Made by a program: the position numbers and the translations under genes | The notes under the pieces: generated by a model | What the model was told of the DNA's origin: nothing | Seen by the model: only the letters and a program-made list of their open reading frames with translations | Database searches by the model: none | In this document: positions 36,177 through 43,344 of the stretch, piece by piece | Layout: every line of letters starts with the position of its first letter | How positions within the stretch are numbered: position 1 is the first letter of the stretch | Origin: Mesorhizobium sp. Root157 | GTDB taxonomy: Bacteria > Pseudomonadota > Alphaproteobacteria > Rhizobiales > Rhizobiaceae | DNA length: 43,344 bases | Reading direction: 5' to 3' | NCBI RefSeq assembly: GCF_001427385.1 | Contig: NZ_LMGJ01000036.1 | Span: forward strand, 60,001-103,344

Positions 36177-36461
36177 ATGTGGGACATGGACATCAGCGGG
36201 CTCGCGATCGGCCTCACCGTCGTTGCCGCGATCGCATTTCTGTCGGGCACGGTGCTCGATGCAGTTGTGAAAGAGAACGGCTTCGGGCCGACCGGCAATG
36301 CCTTGCTCGTCACGGCCGGTTTCCTCACCGCCGTATACTTGGCCAATCGTCAGGGCTTTATTTTCACCGACCTCAAACTGGCGGCAGCCTACGGTCTTGG
36401 TGGCGGTTTTGCCCTGTTCAGCCTGCTCGCCCTGATCAAGGCGGGACTGGCGCGCCGGTAA
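36177..36461 (+). CDS. Small three-helix membrane protein of unknown function
   Basis: A 94-residue protein starting at the ATG at 36177 with AAGGGA six bases upstream; a longer frame from 36018 lacks such a site. Three hydrophobic helices (about 6-26, 41-59 and 68-89) are separated by a KENGFGPTGNA turn and the NRQGFIFTDLK loop. The pattern is clean and likely coding, but I do not recognise the family. Its last 26 bases overlap the end of the converging gluQ gene. Confidence 0.72.
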   Translation: MWDMDISGLAIGLTVVAAIAFLSGTVLDAVVKENGFGPTGNALLVTAGFLTAVYLANRQGFIFTDLKLAAAYGLGGGFALFSLLALIKAGLARR

Positions 36462-37338
36462 CTTCAAGCCCGACAAGGCGCCTCACATCAAGCGGCGTCA
36501 CCCCGGCCTTGCGAAGCGCAGTGAGGCCGGTGTCCTTTTGGCTTTTCGACAGTTTGCGCCCGTCCGGACCCGGCACCAGACGGTGATGGAAATAGCGCAG
36601 CTGCGGTAGCCCAAGCAGGTCCTGCAGCAGGCGCTGGATGCCGGTGGCGAAGTAAAGGTCCATGCCGCGCACGACATGGCTGACCCCTTGCAGCGCATCG
36701 TCCACCACCACCGACAAATGGTAACTGGTCGGAATTTCGCGCCGCGCCACGATGACATCGCCCCAGGCCTGCGGTTGAGCGTCGACCAGGCTCATCTGCA
36801 CCAGGTTCTCGTCTGAATACTCGCACCATGTCAGGGACGGGTCGATACGCGCCATCGCGGCCCGTACGTCGAGACGCCAGGCAAAAGGCGCGCCATCGGC
36901 GACGCGCCTGCCGCGTTCCTTCAAACCCAGCGTCCTATCGAGAGCCGGATAGAGCGGCACGCCGTCGGGATCGCGTGGCCAATCACGACCGCTACCCTCG
37001 CTGTCGGCGATGAAGGCGCGGATTTCGCCGCGGCTCATGAAGGCCGGATAGACAAGCTCTTCATCGATCAACCGCGACAGGGCTTGCTCATAGTCGGCGA
37101 AATGGTCGGACTGCCGTCGCACCGGCTCTTCCCAACTCATCCCCAGCCAACGCAGATCCTCGTAGATGCCAGCCTCGAGTGCCGACGTACAGCGGGTCGT
37201 GTCTATGTCTTCGATACGCAGCAGCATGCGTCCGCCATTTGCTTTCGCCATGGCATGGTTGAGCATGGCCGAATAGGCGTGCCCAAGGTGCAACTCGCCG
37301 TTCGGGCTTGGCGCGAAACGAAATGTCGGCAGTGTCAT
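36436..37338 (-). CDS. gluQ: tRNA glutamyl-Q(34) synthetase GluQRS
   Basis: A 300-residue truncated relative of glutamyl-tRNA synthetase that attaches glutamate to queuosine at position 34 of tRNA-Asp. The Rossmann part is complete, with the HIGH-type motif in RFAPSPNGELHLGHA and the KMSKS-type motif in GRKLSKSQKDTG. It has no anticodon-binding domain, as the length shows. The zinc-site region in the ~100-130 segment lacks obvious Cys pairs, as in some alphaproteobacterial members. It is divergent from the alkA-type gene. Confidence 0.95.
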   Translation of the reverse strand: MTLPTFRFAPSPNGELHLGHAYSAMLNHAMAKANGGRMLLRIEDIDTTRCTSALEAGIYEDLRWLGMSWEEPVRRQSDHFADYEQALSRLIDEELVYPAFMSRGEIRAFIADSEGSGRDWPRDPDGVPLYPALDRTLGLKERGRRVADGAPFAWRLDVRAAMARIDPSLTWCEYSDENLVQMSLVDAQPQAWGDVIVARREIPTSYHLSVVVDDALQGVSHVVRGMDLYFATGIQRLLQDLLGLPQLRYFHHRLVPGPDGRKLSKSQKDTGLTALRKAGVTPLDVRRLVGLEVTGAPVPP

Positions 37339-37413
37339 TGTGCGGGCGGTTTTCGGGTTGTGCTGCGCTTTAGCTGATTGCTACCTTGAGGACGCCAGCG
37401 ATACAAGAAAGCC

Positions 37414-38055
37414 ATGCAGCGCATAGTAACCCTCGACCACATCACCATGGGGCTGGACGCCTTATGCAGCATTGATCCGAGGCTGGGGAAAGTGCGCGCC
37501 ATGGCCGGCGAAGTGCCGCTGCGCCTGTCTGAGCCGGGTTTCAGCAGTCTCGCCTCTATCGTCGTTTCTCAGCAGGTTTCGCGCGCCAGCGCCGATGCCA
37601 TTTTCGGCAGATTGATCGGTCTTCTCGACCCGTTGACACCGCAAGCCGTTCTTGCCGCCGGCGAACAGGTCTTTCGCGAGGCAGGCCTTTCGCGGCCCAA
37701 ACAGCGCGGCCTGGTTGCTGTCGCGCAAGCGGTGGAAGACGGGCTCGACCTCCATCGCCTTTGCTCGCTCGATGCCACGGAGGCGCTTGACCTTTTGACC
37801 GCTGTTCCCGGCATCGGGCCATGGACAGCCGAATGCTACCTGCTGTTTTCCGCCGGCCATCCCGACATCTTCCCGGCCCGCGACGTCGCCTTGCAAAGCG
37901 CCGTCGGCCACGCCCTCGAAATCAATCCGCGTCCAGGCGAAAAAGCACTGATCAAACTGGCCGAATCATGGAGCCCTTGGCGAGGCGTCGCATCACGTCT
38001 CTTCTGGGCCTACTATCGCGAAACCAGGGGCCGGGACGCTGCGCCACCCGTCTGA
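37414..38055 (+). CDS. DNA-3-methyladenine glycosylase II (AlkA-type, HhH-GPD)
   Basis: A 213-residue base-excision enzyme that removes alkylated purines. The helix-hairpin-helix VPGIGPWTAECYLL (131-144) is followed by the catalytic Asp157 in FPARDVALQ, the HhH-GPD signature. There is no iron-sulfur Cys cluster, which separates it from MutY/Nth, and no Ada-like N-terminus. It is short for AlkA but normal for the compact alphaproteobacterial form. It precedes the HNH endonuclease gene by 127 bases on the same strand. Confidence 0.93.
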   Translation: MQRIVTLDHITMGLDALCSIDPRLGKVRAMAGEVPLRLSEPGFSSLASIVVSQQVSRASADAIFGRLIGLLDPLTPQAVLAAGEQVFREAGLSRPKQRGLVAVAQAVEDGLDLHRLCSLDATEALDLLTAVPGIGPWTAECYLLFSAGHPDIFPARDVALQSAVGHALEINPRPGEKALIKLAESWSPWRGVASRLFWAYYRETRGRDAAPPV

Positions 38056-38182
38056 ACTACAAAAAAACGCGGAAATCATGTAAATTTGAGGGGCGGCACA
38101 GCGGACAATCCGCTTCACATCCCTGTCATGTCGGGCTTACAGTATCCGTGCCGTTGATGATTAGGCGAAGGAGGTCAGAAGC

Positions 38183-38740
38183 GTGACGGTTGCCGTATCT
38201 CCGGATGGGCTGCCAGCACTGGTGCTGAACGCGGACTACCGCCCGCTCAGCTACTATCCTTTGTCGCTCTGGTCCTGGCAGGATGCCATCAAGGCAGTGT
38301 TCCTGGAACGTGTGAACATCGTCGCCGAATACGAGCACGCCGTCTCTTCTCCGACCTTCTCTATGAAACTGCCCAGCGTGGTCAGTCTCAAGACCTATGT
38401 GAAGCCTTCGCGCTATCCGGCCTTCACCCGTTTCAATGTCTTCCTGCGCGACCACTTCCGCTGCCAGTATTGCGGCACGCCGGAGGACTTAACCTTCGAC
38501 CACGTTATCCCACGTCGTTGCGGCGGTGCAACGACGTGGGATAACGTGGTTGCCGCTTGTTCGCCCTGCAATTTGCGCAAGGGCGGCCTCCTGCCTGCAA
38601 AAGCCAAGATGTGGCCACTGCAGAAGCCGTACCAACCTACCGTTCAAGACCTTCACAACAACGGCCGTTCGTTCCCACCCAACCACCTGCATGAAAGCTG
38701 GATGGATTACCTTTACTGGGACGTCGAACTGGAGCCCTAA
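38183..38740 (+). CDS. HNH endonuclease
   Basis: A 185-residue protein with a zinc-ribbon HNH nuclease domain. Cys94/Cys97 and Cys126/Cys129 form the zinc site. The active-site run DHVIPRRCGGATTWDNVV (106-123) holds His107 and Asn121, with Asn130 in CNLRKGG. The N-terminal 90 residues (ALVLNADYRPLSYYPLSLWS) are a conserved partner domain of this common family, whose biological role is unknown. The GTG at 38183 has a strong GGAGGT site. Unusually, the codons for residues 106-123 form a perfect 23-bp inverted repeat. Cys113 sits inside the usually small or basic RR-x-GG turn. Confidence 0.93.
   Translation: MTVAVSPDGLPALVLNADYRPLSYYPLSLWSWQDAIKAVFLERVNIVAEYEHAVSSPTFSMKLPSVVSLKTYVKPSRYPAFTRFNVFLRDHFRCQYCGTPEDLTFDHVIPRRCGGATTWDNVVAACSPCNLRKGGLLPAKAKMWPLQKPYQPTVQDLHNNGRSFPPNHLHESWMDYLYWDVELEP
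38499..38550. repeat. Perfect 23-bp inverted repeat within the HNH gene
   Basis: Left arm 38499-38521, loop GGCGGT (38522-38527), right arm 38528-38550. The arms are exact reverse complements (left begins ACCACGTTATCCCACG). It covers the codons for HNH residues 106-123, including catalytic His107 and Asn121. Confidence 0.97.
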
Positions 38741-38753
38741 CCCTCGCTTTACG

Positions 38754-39281
38754 CTATCGGGTCAGCCCACGCGACAACGCGCCGCGAAATGCCACGACGG
38801 CCAGGATCAGGCTGGCGATGGCGTTCCAGCCAGCCAGCGACAAGCCGAGAATGCGCAGCGCCGCCTTGTCGCAGGACGGCGGCACATACTGATCCAGCGC
38901 ATCGAGCACGCCATTGCTGCCGGTGTCGATCGGACCCGCCACATTGGTGCAGTCGGTCGGACCCGGCCACCACGCCCATTCGACCCCGGAATGATAGATG
39001 CCGAGATAGAGGCCGTAGGCCATCAGCAAACCGCCGACGACCAGCAGTCCGCGTGTCGCCCAGGCCGGCAGCTTGACCAGCGAAGCCGCCACGGCGAGCA
39101 GCATCAACGGGATCCCGACATAATAGGGGATGCGCTGCTCGTAGCAGAGCTTGCAGGGAATGTAGCCGCCTATGTACTGGAAGCCGAGCGCCGAACCAAC
39201 GGTCACCGCCATCGCGACAGCGAGGAACAGCGCGGTCAGCATCGGTCGGCGCCTGCCTTCGGAAAATACGGTGTCGGACAT
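38754..39281 (-). CDS. dsbB: Disulfide bond formation protein B (DsbB)
   Basis: A 175-residue four-helix inner-membrane quinone reductase that re-oxidises periplasmic DsbA. The first periplasmic Cys pair is C43-x-x-C46 in IPCKLCYEQRIPYY, and the second-loop pair is Cys111 (GPTDCTNV) and Cys137 (VPPSCDKA). All four redox Cys are present. No dsbA is in the window. It lies 29 bases after the YqaA-like gene on the same strand and converges on the HNH gene with a 13-base gap. Confidence 0.94.
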   Translation of the reverse strand: MSDTVFSEGRRRPMLTALFLAVAMAVTVGSALGFQYIGGYIPCKLCYEQRIPYYVGIPLMLLAVAASLVKLPAWATRGLLVVGGLLMAYGLYLGIYHSGVEWAWWPGPTDCTNVAGPIDTGSNGVLDALDQYVPPSCDKAALRILGLSLAGWNAIASLILAVVAFRGALSRGLTR

Positions 39282-39310
39282 CGTGTTTGGCCTTTATCGT
39301 TCAAGAGCCG

Positions 39311-39898
39311 TCAGTGGGCATATTTGACCAGCGCATAAAGCAAAATCAGGGCGGCGGCGGCAGCGGCAGCGATGGTGCCAAGCCGCTTTTCGATAAATTC
39401 GCGGATCGGTTCGCCATACTTGCGCAACAGCCAGGCAAGGAACAGGAAGCGCGCGCCGCGCGCCACGATCGCCAGAACGATGAACAGCATCAGATTGACG
39501 CCGATGACGCCCGACAGGATCGTCACAACCTTGATCGGCGGCAGATGGGCAAGGCCGGAAGTGACCAGCATCAGGATGATGAAGCCGATGCCGGACGATG
39601 TCCGCATTGCCTCGAACTGGTCGTACTTGCCGTAGAATTCGAGCACCGGCCTGGCCAGCGCGTCATAGGCATAGTGGCCGATGAACCAGCCGGCGATGCC
39701 GCCCAGCACGGAAGCGACTGTGGCGATCAACGCATAGCGATAGGCGCGTTCGGGCTTCGACAATGCCATTGGCAGGTAGAGTACGTCGGCGGGGACGAGG
39801 AACACCGAGCTTTCCACGAAAGCGATGAGGGCCAGCCACCATTCGGCGGATTTCCTTGCCGCGAGCGACAAGGTCCAATCGTAAAGTCCGCGAAGCAT
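39311..39898 (-). CDS. YqaA/DedA-like VTT-domain membrane protein
   Basis: A 195-residue inner-membrane protein of the SNARE-associated/DedA (VTT) superfamily, YqaA branch. I start at the ATG at 39898 (MLRGLYDWTLSLAARK), with GAGGGA close upstream; the longer frame from 40057 runs toward the tRNA gene. The family features are FVESSVFLVPADVLYLPMAL near the N-terminus, the GGIAGWFIGHYAYD helix pair, and the GLAHLPPIKVVTILSGVIGV re-entrant region. Members are linked to lipid scrambling or transport and membrane potential. It lies directly upstream of dsbB. Confidence 0.9.
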   Translation of the reverse strand: MLRGLYDWTLSLAARKSAEWWLALIAFVESSVFLVPADVLYLPMALSKPERAYRYALIATVASVLGGIAGWFIGHYAYDALARPVLEFYGKYDQFEAMRTSSGIGFIILMLVTSGLAHLPPIKVVTILSGVIGVNLMLFIVLAIVARGARFLFLAWLLRKYGEPIREFIEKRLGTIAAAAAAALILLYALVKYAH

Positions 39899-40075
39899 AG
39901 GTCCCTCGAATTGCGCGCCGCTTGGAATAGGAAGAAATTCGTGGCGGCACAATGGCCGCATGGTCACGAAACCGACAGATGGTGTTTTGACCCATCTTTG
40001 CGAATAGCGAACTGGCCTGTTGACGAACCCCCCGCGGGCCGTATAGTCCGCGCCCATCGTGACCGTCCGGTCCGA
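39899..40075. other. Shared upstream region of YqaA-like gene and tRNA-Leu
   Basis: 177 bases without a gene, containing the tRNA promoter described separately. Together with the tRNA and the 110 bases after it, 372 bases here lack protein genes. Confidence 0.6.
40020..40047 (+). promoter_or_regulatory. Promoter of tRNA-Leu
   Basis: TTGACG (40020-40025), 16 bases, TATAGT (40042-40047), about 29 bases before the mature 5' end. It is a strong sigma-70 match, as expected for a tRNA gene. Confidence 0.75.
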
Positions 40076-40160
40076 GCCCCTATGGCGGAATTGGTAGACG
40101 CGCTCGACTCAAAATCGAGTTCCGCAAGGAGTGCTGGTTCGATCCCGGCTAGGGGCACCA
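40076..40160 (+). tRNA. tRNA-Leu (CAA anticodon)
   Basis: An 85-base class II tRNA with CCA encoded. The acceptor arms GCCCCTA (40076-40082) and TAGGGGC (40150-40156) pair fully, and A73 (leucine discriminator) is followed by CCA. The anticodon arm has stem CTCGA/TCGAG around a CTCAAAA loop, giving anticodon CAA, which reads UUG. A long variable arm (about TTCCGCAAGGAGT) and the GGTTCGATCCC T-loop confirm the type. No sign of an integrated element was seen at its 3' end. Confidence 0.97.
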
Positions 40161-40270
40161 CTCAACCATCTTTGTTGCCGGTTGAAGCGGGCTCGGCGAC
40201 AAAACTGTTGTGGCTTTCACCGATGTCATGCTTTTCCCACCCCCAAATCAATGCTGTTTGTCACCGGCAT

Positions 40271-41554
40271 CTACCGCCGCTTGAGCAGACCGCGCACGCG
40301 GTTGCGCAACACCCGCGCCATGTTGCGGGTTTCGCGGTAGAGATGCAGTTGCGATGCGGCCTGGCGCACCGCCCGGTCCGCGTCCGGCGTCAGCCCGATG
40401 ACGAAAGTTCCGACCCGCCTGCGCTCCGTCCACAGCCGGCTCATCACCGGATGATCCGGCACCGCGCAGGAATCGGTGAGGGTGATGTTGGGATCTTCGA
40501 GGTGCTGCCTGGTTACCTCGATCATCAAAAGAGTACCCGGCGAAAAGGCCGCTAGGTTCTCGTCGTAGGCTGTCTTCCACGTATAGGCGACGCCTTGCTC
40601 GACGAAGACGATCAGGCTGGCGATGGTGCGCCCGTCGAGGGTCAGCGTGTGGATGCGGCACATGTCCTGCTCGGCCAGCCCGTGCACGGCCTCGCGGGCA
40701 AAGGCTGCGAGGTAGCGGTCGATCGCCATCGCCGTACGCTCCCGGCCCTTCCAGCCGTCTGCTTCGAGCGCCAGAAAGCTTTCCGTGGCGTGGCGGATTT
40801 CATCCGGGCTGCGCGCTACCGTGTGTTCCAGCCTGCCAGTATCGGCGAGGCGACGCCACAGCCGGCGAAACTCCCGGTAGTGATGCGGGCGCAAGGAATC
40901 CTTGAGATAGGCGTCGCCGTCCAGGTCGCTGTCGAGGATCGGTCGTTCCACCTCGCCGGTCGTGACCAAGGTGAGATGTCTGGCCTCCGCTACTGAGGTA
41001 AGCAGGCTGGCCATCGGTCCGTCGAGACGCAAATCCGGCAAGGCCAGCACTTTCGGCAACTTGAGTCGCGGACGCGACATCATTTCGAGGAAGTCTTCCA
41101 GCACACCCAGCGGATCGTCGCGGTCGACAAGCGGCGTGCCGCTCGGCCCGAACGGGTTCGACCATATGCGCATGATCGGATGGCCCAGCGGCACGGTCGG
41201 GCGCTCCACGGAAAACGGCACCAGCAGGCGCAACCGGGAGCGGTAGTCGTCGCCATCGCGAATGACGGCCAGCCGCACCTCACGGTCTTCGAGGCGGGGC
41301 ATGGCGGGCGCCAGAAAACGCGGGTTGAAGAAAATGTTGGACTCGACGGTGCGAACGCACAAATGGTCGAGTTCCTCAACCAGATCGAAGCCGGCGGATG
41401 CCGGGTAGATGGCAAGCCGCCGTTCTGGCCTGCCGCTGGCGAGAAGCTCGATCTCGGCCAGTTCGGCGGGATCGCGCGCCAGCCCGGCCAGGCCGGAGAC
41501 CATGGCGCCGGCCGGCCCGCCGCTGGTCTCCTCAATCAGTGGAATGGCGGCCAT
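40271..41554 (-). CDS. FemAB/BioF2-type GNAT acyltransferase (Acetyltransf_6-like)
   Basis: A 427-residue protein. The ATG at 41554-41552 overlaps the flippase stop by one base (TGATG), and the same frame stays open further upstream only by high GC. The N-terminal third resembles the FemAB-like half; the C-terminal half (FRRLWRRLADTGRL onward, including ESFLALEADGWKGRERTAM and HTLTLDGRTIASLIVFVEQG) matches GNAT proteins once called CelD, found next to polysaccharide genes. The basic tail ends NRVRGLLKRR. Coupling to a flippase suggests it acylates or aminoacylates an exported glycan precursor; this is inference. Confidence 0.85.
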   Translation of the reverse strand: MAAIPLIEETSGGPAGAMVSGLAGLARDPAELAEIELLASGRPERRLAIYPASAGFDLVEELDHLCVRTVESNIFFNPRFLAPAMPRLEDREVRLAVIRDGDDYRSRLRLLVPFSVERPTVPLGHPIMRIWSNPFGPSGTPLVDRDDPLGVLEDFLEMMSRPRLKLPKVLALPDLRLDGPMASLLTSVAEARHLTLVTTGEVERPILDSDLDGDAYLKDSLRPHHYREFRRLWRRLADTGRLEHTVARSPDEIRHATESFLALEADGWKGRERTAMAIDRYLAAFAREAVHGLAEQDMCRIHTLTLDGRTIASLIVFVEQGVAYTWKTAYDENLAAFSPGTLLMIEVTRQHLEDPNITLTDSCAVPDHPVMSRLWTERRRVGTFVIGLTPDADRAVRQAASQLHLYRETRNMARVLRNRVRGLLKRR

Positions 41555-42981
41555 CAGGCGGCACTCCGCACCGGAATGAATATCGCCATGGCGATACCAA
41601 GTTTTCGCCAGACCGTGAAGGACAGCGCCGCCGCTTCGAACATCATCGCCAGGGCCGTCGCGGTGGCCGCGCCCCACAAGCCGAACGGCGGCAGGAGAAT
41701 GACGTTGAGGCCGACATTGATCACCAATGTCAGGGCGAAAACCGCGGCGCAGACGTTCTGGTTGCCGCTCATGGTGAGCAGGCTCTCGCAGGGACCGACA
41801 GAGGCGCGCGCCACGACGCCGAGGACAAGCAGAAACAACAGCGGATAACCCGCGACGAACTCCTTGCCGAACAGCGCCAGCATCGGCTCGCCGAGGATCA
41901 GCACCACCGCCGCCATGGCCAGCGACGGCCAGAACGTCCACGACACGGTCTCCTTGGCAAAGAGTGCCAGCCGCGCCGGGTCGCTGCCATGGGTGAACTG
42001 CGCGTAGCGTTGGGCGACCCCTGCCCTGACGGCGAAATAGACGAAGTGCACCAGCGCCAGCACCTTCACCGTCGCGAAATAGACCGCGACCTCCTCGGGA
42101 GGCCGATAGAACCCGACCATCAGCACATCGGCGTTCGTCACCAGATAGTAGAAGCTTTCGACCAGGAAAATCGGCAGCGACACCACGATCCAGCTGCGGA
42201 AATGGACCTTCGCCGGCCCGGCGGGAATCCGCGCTCCGAGTTGCCGTGAGAGGCCGACCAGCTGCGCCAGCGCCGTCACATAAGTCGCCGCGATCGCCGA
42301 CAGGGTTGCGGTGATCGCGTCGGGTTTGAAGCCGAAGAGAAGCGCCAGGACCATGAAAACGAGGATCAGGACCGGGCGGGTGATGTAGGTGGGAAACAGC
42401 GCCGACAGCGCCCAGGAATGGGCCCGCGAGAAGCCTTGCATCAGGTCGGTCAGGGCAATCATCGGCAGGCAGACCATGCCGAGCAGGAACGGCACCAGAT
42501 AGTAGCTCTCGATCGACGCCGAAAAGAGCCACACGCCCAGCGCGCCGACGCTGGCGATAATCGTCGAAGCGGCGACGACGAAATAGCGGCTGGCCAGAAC
42601 GATGCCGCGCAATTCGTCCATCATGGCGCGTTCGCGAAATTCGGGGATGAAGCGAATGACCGAACTGCTGAAGCCGAGGCAGGAAATGCTGCCCACGATC
42701 AGCACCGTCAGCCACACCAGGACGAAAATGCCGTATTCGAAGCCGCCCATCCAGCGCGCCATCAGGACCTGGCTGACGAAAGCGATGAAAGCGCTGCCGA
42801 CGCGCACGGCAAAGGCGATCAGCGACATGCGGCCGGCTTCGCTGCGCTCGTCGGCGCCAAAAAGGATTTCGTCGATGCGCACGAATAGCGGACGCGCGCG
42901 AGACGCCAACCGTCGCGGCAAAATCCGATCGGCTGCCGTGGCCGCGGAAAAGCGCACCCTGTCCGTCTCCCGTCTGCGCAA
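41554..42981 (-). CDS. Polysaccharide flippase (Wzx/MATE-like) family protein
   Basis: A 475-residue inner-membrane protein with about 12-14 helices, of the Wzx/RfbX family that flips lipid-linked oligosaccharides to the periplasmic face. The first helices run from RMSLIAFAVRVGSAFIAFVS, followed by MARWMGGFEYGIFVLVWL and FSSSVIRFIPEFRERAMMDE, typical of the family. The predicted TTG start at 42981 has a weak site; a GTG at 42957 is an alternative. The 50-residue basic N-terminal extension before helix 1 is seen in rhizobial members. Its stop overlaps the downstream acyltransferase start. No glycosyltransferase is in view. Confidence 0.87.
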   Translation of the reverse strand: MRRRETDRVRFSAATAADRILPRRLASRARPLFVRIDEILFGADERSEAGRMSLIAFAVRVGSAFIAFVSQVLMARWMGGFEYGIFVLVWLTVLIVGSISCLGFSSSVIRFIPEFRERAMMDELRGIVLASRYFVVAASTIIASVGALGVWLFSASIESYYLVPFLLGMVCLPMIALTDLMQGFSRAHSWALSALFPTYITRPVLILVFMVLALLFGFKPDAITATLSAIAATYVTALAQLVGLSRQLGARIPAGPAKVHFRSWIVVSLPIFLVESFYYLVTNADVLMVGFYRPPEEVAVYFATVKVLALVHFVYFAVRAGVAQRYAQFTHGSDPARLALFAKETVSWTFWPSLAMAAVVLILGEPMLALFGKEFVAGYPLLFLLVLGVVARASVGPCESLLTMSGNQNVCAAVFALTLVINVGLNVILLPPFGLWGAATATALAMMFEAAALSFTVWRKLGIAMAIFIPVRSAA

Positions 42982-43344
42982 AAGTTGCTCTCGTTTAGCA
43001 AAGACACCTTAAGAAACGGTGGGGAGGCGACCGCCGCTTTGCCCCCGGGCGGATCACTGAGGAGCAGGACGGGGCCTTGTGCACCGTACCACGCTGCCGC
43101 TCCGTCACGGCATGGATCCCAGGGTCTGCGCGACGGCCTTCGGCCTGCTCCGCCCTAGGATGACGAAGGTGTGATGGCACATCTATTCATCGCCACGCCC
43201 GGCATCCGCCGTCTGGCCATTGTCAAAGAACTGACCTCGATTGCGAGGTCGGGAAGACGGGCGGCCGTTCGGACGCTCGTTTAGTAATTTAGTGCGACCT
43301 CGCGGCCGCCCGTCCGGTGGCTGTCATCCCGTCGACCGGTCCCA
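42982..43344. other. 363-base repeat-rich intergenic region at the right edge
   Basis: No supportable gene. The part around 43070-43165 looks like a rhizobial dispersed repeat, including ATCCCAGGG (43116-43124) and CCCTAGGAT (43153-43161), complementary except for one base, and a GGCCTTCGGCC mini-hairpin at 43135-43145. The part from 43233 holds the crossed inverted repeats described separately. Confidence 0.6.
43233..43314. repeat. Crossed inverted repeats
   Basis: GACCTCG (43233-43239) pairs with CGAGGTC (43244-43250) around ATTG. The same CGAGGTC can also pair with a second GACCTCG at 43296-43302. A perfect 12-bp pair, GACGGGCGGCCG (43256-43267) and CGGCCGCCCGTC (43303-43314), is interleaved with the latter, so the two long pairings cross. 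Confidence 0.8.

Noticed and set aside
40076..40270. tRNA-Leu as an attachment site for an integrated element
   Set aside because: No integrase gene and no repeat of the tRNA 3' end in the window.
41555..42715. Upstream extension of the acyltransferase frame to 814 codons
   Set aside because: It overlaps the flippase in another frame and has random composition; the TGATG overlap gives a natural start at 41554.
42995..43180. 61-codon minus-strand ORF at the right edge
   Set aside because: It is translation of a dispersed palindromic repeat, with no ribosome-binding site.
1..43344. CRISPR array, toxin-antitoxin, prophage or defence cluster
   Set aside because: No regularly spaced repeats, nuclease-helicase sets or phage genes; the only nuclease, HNH, is a common chromosomal family.

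Overview
This is an ordinary core-chromosome segment of a GC-rich alphaproteobacterium of the order Hyphomicrobiales (Rhizobiales), most like Mesorhizobium or a close Phyllobacteriaceae relative. The assignment rests on three things: the gene order lysC-ptsP-prfA-prmC-DUF4167-clpB, rhizobial family proteins (DUF4167, DUF1178, twin-TM/HIG1-type protein, EI-Ntr) and short palindromic intergenic repeats of a kind common in these genomes. No prophage, insertion sequence, CRISPR array, plasmid function or defence island was seen. Gene identities are from motifs and remembered families; nothing was searched.

Layout. 1-3.7 kb: tail of an M23 peptidase gene, a DHA2-type MFS exporter and an L,D-transpeptidase. 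3.9-6.5 kb: clpB, with a heat-shock-like promoter. 6.8-13.5 kb, minus strand: lysC, ptsP, prfA, prmC and a DUF4167 gene. 13.7-15.4 kb: ubiG and a convergent EamA transporter. 15.5-17.8 kb: minus-strand operon comF-grxC-nitrilase-DUF1178, divergent from an NDUFAF5-like methyltransferase gene. 18.9-19.1 kb: a very short orphan Flp pilin gene. 19.2-23.1 kb: a small anchored protein, then ppi, argJ, GNAT and mutT on the minus strand. 23.4-26.1 kb: secA, divergent from ppi. 26.5-28.7 kb: a MASE1-PAS-PAS-GGDEF diguanylate cyclase. 28.8-31.5 kb: etfB-etfA-hbd. 31.7-34.1 kb: SDR, HIG1-like protein, cobalamin adenosyltransferase and rhomboid protease. 34.2-37.3 kb: YihY, EamA, a small membrane protein and GluQRS. 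37.4-38.7 kb: AlkA-type glycosylase and an HNH endonuclease. 38.8-40.2 kb: DsbB, a YqaA/DedA-like protein and tRNA-Leu(CAA). 40.3-43 kb: a polysaccharide flippase coupled to a FemAB/BioF2-type acyltransferase, followed by a repeat-rich intergenic stretch.

Functional themes are housekeeping: envelope building and quality control (M23, L,D-transpeptidase, SecA, parvulin, DsbB, rhomboid), translation termination (PrfA with its methylase PrmC), amino-acid synthesis (LysC, ArgJ), electron transfer and beta-oxidation (EtfAB, Hbd), and nitrogen PTS signalling. The most unusual signals are not new gene clusters. They are a perfect 23-bp inverted repeat inside the catalytic-site codons of the HNH gene, a two-hairpin repeat family with compensatory stem changes placed at gene 3' ends (one copy supplies the pilin stop codon), a candidate CtrA-like site before the pilin gene, and a crossed set of inverted repeats at the right edge.
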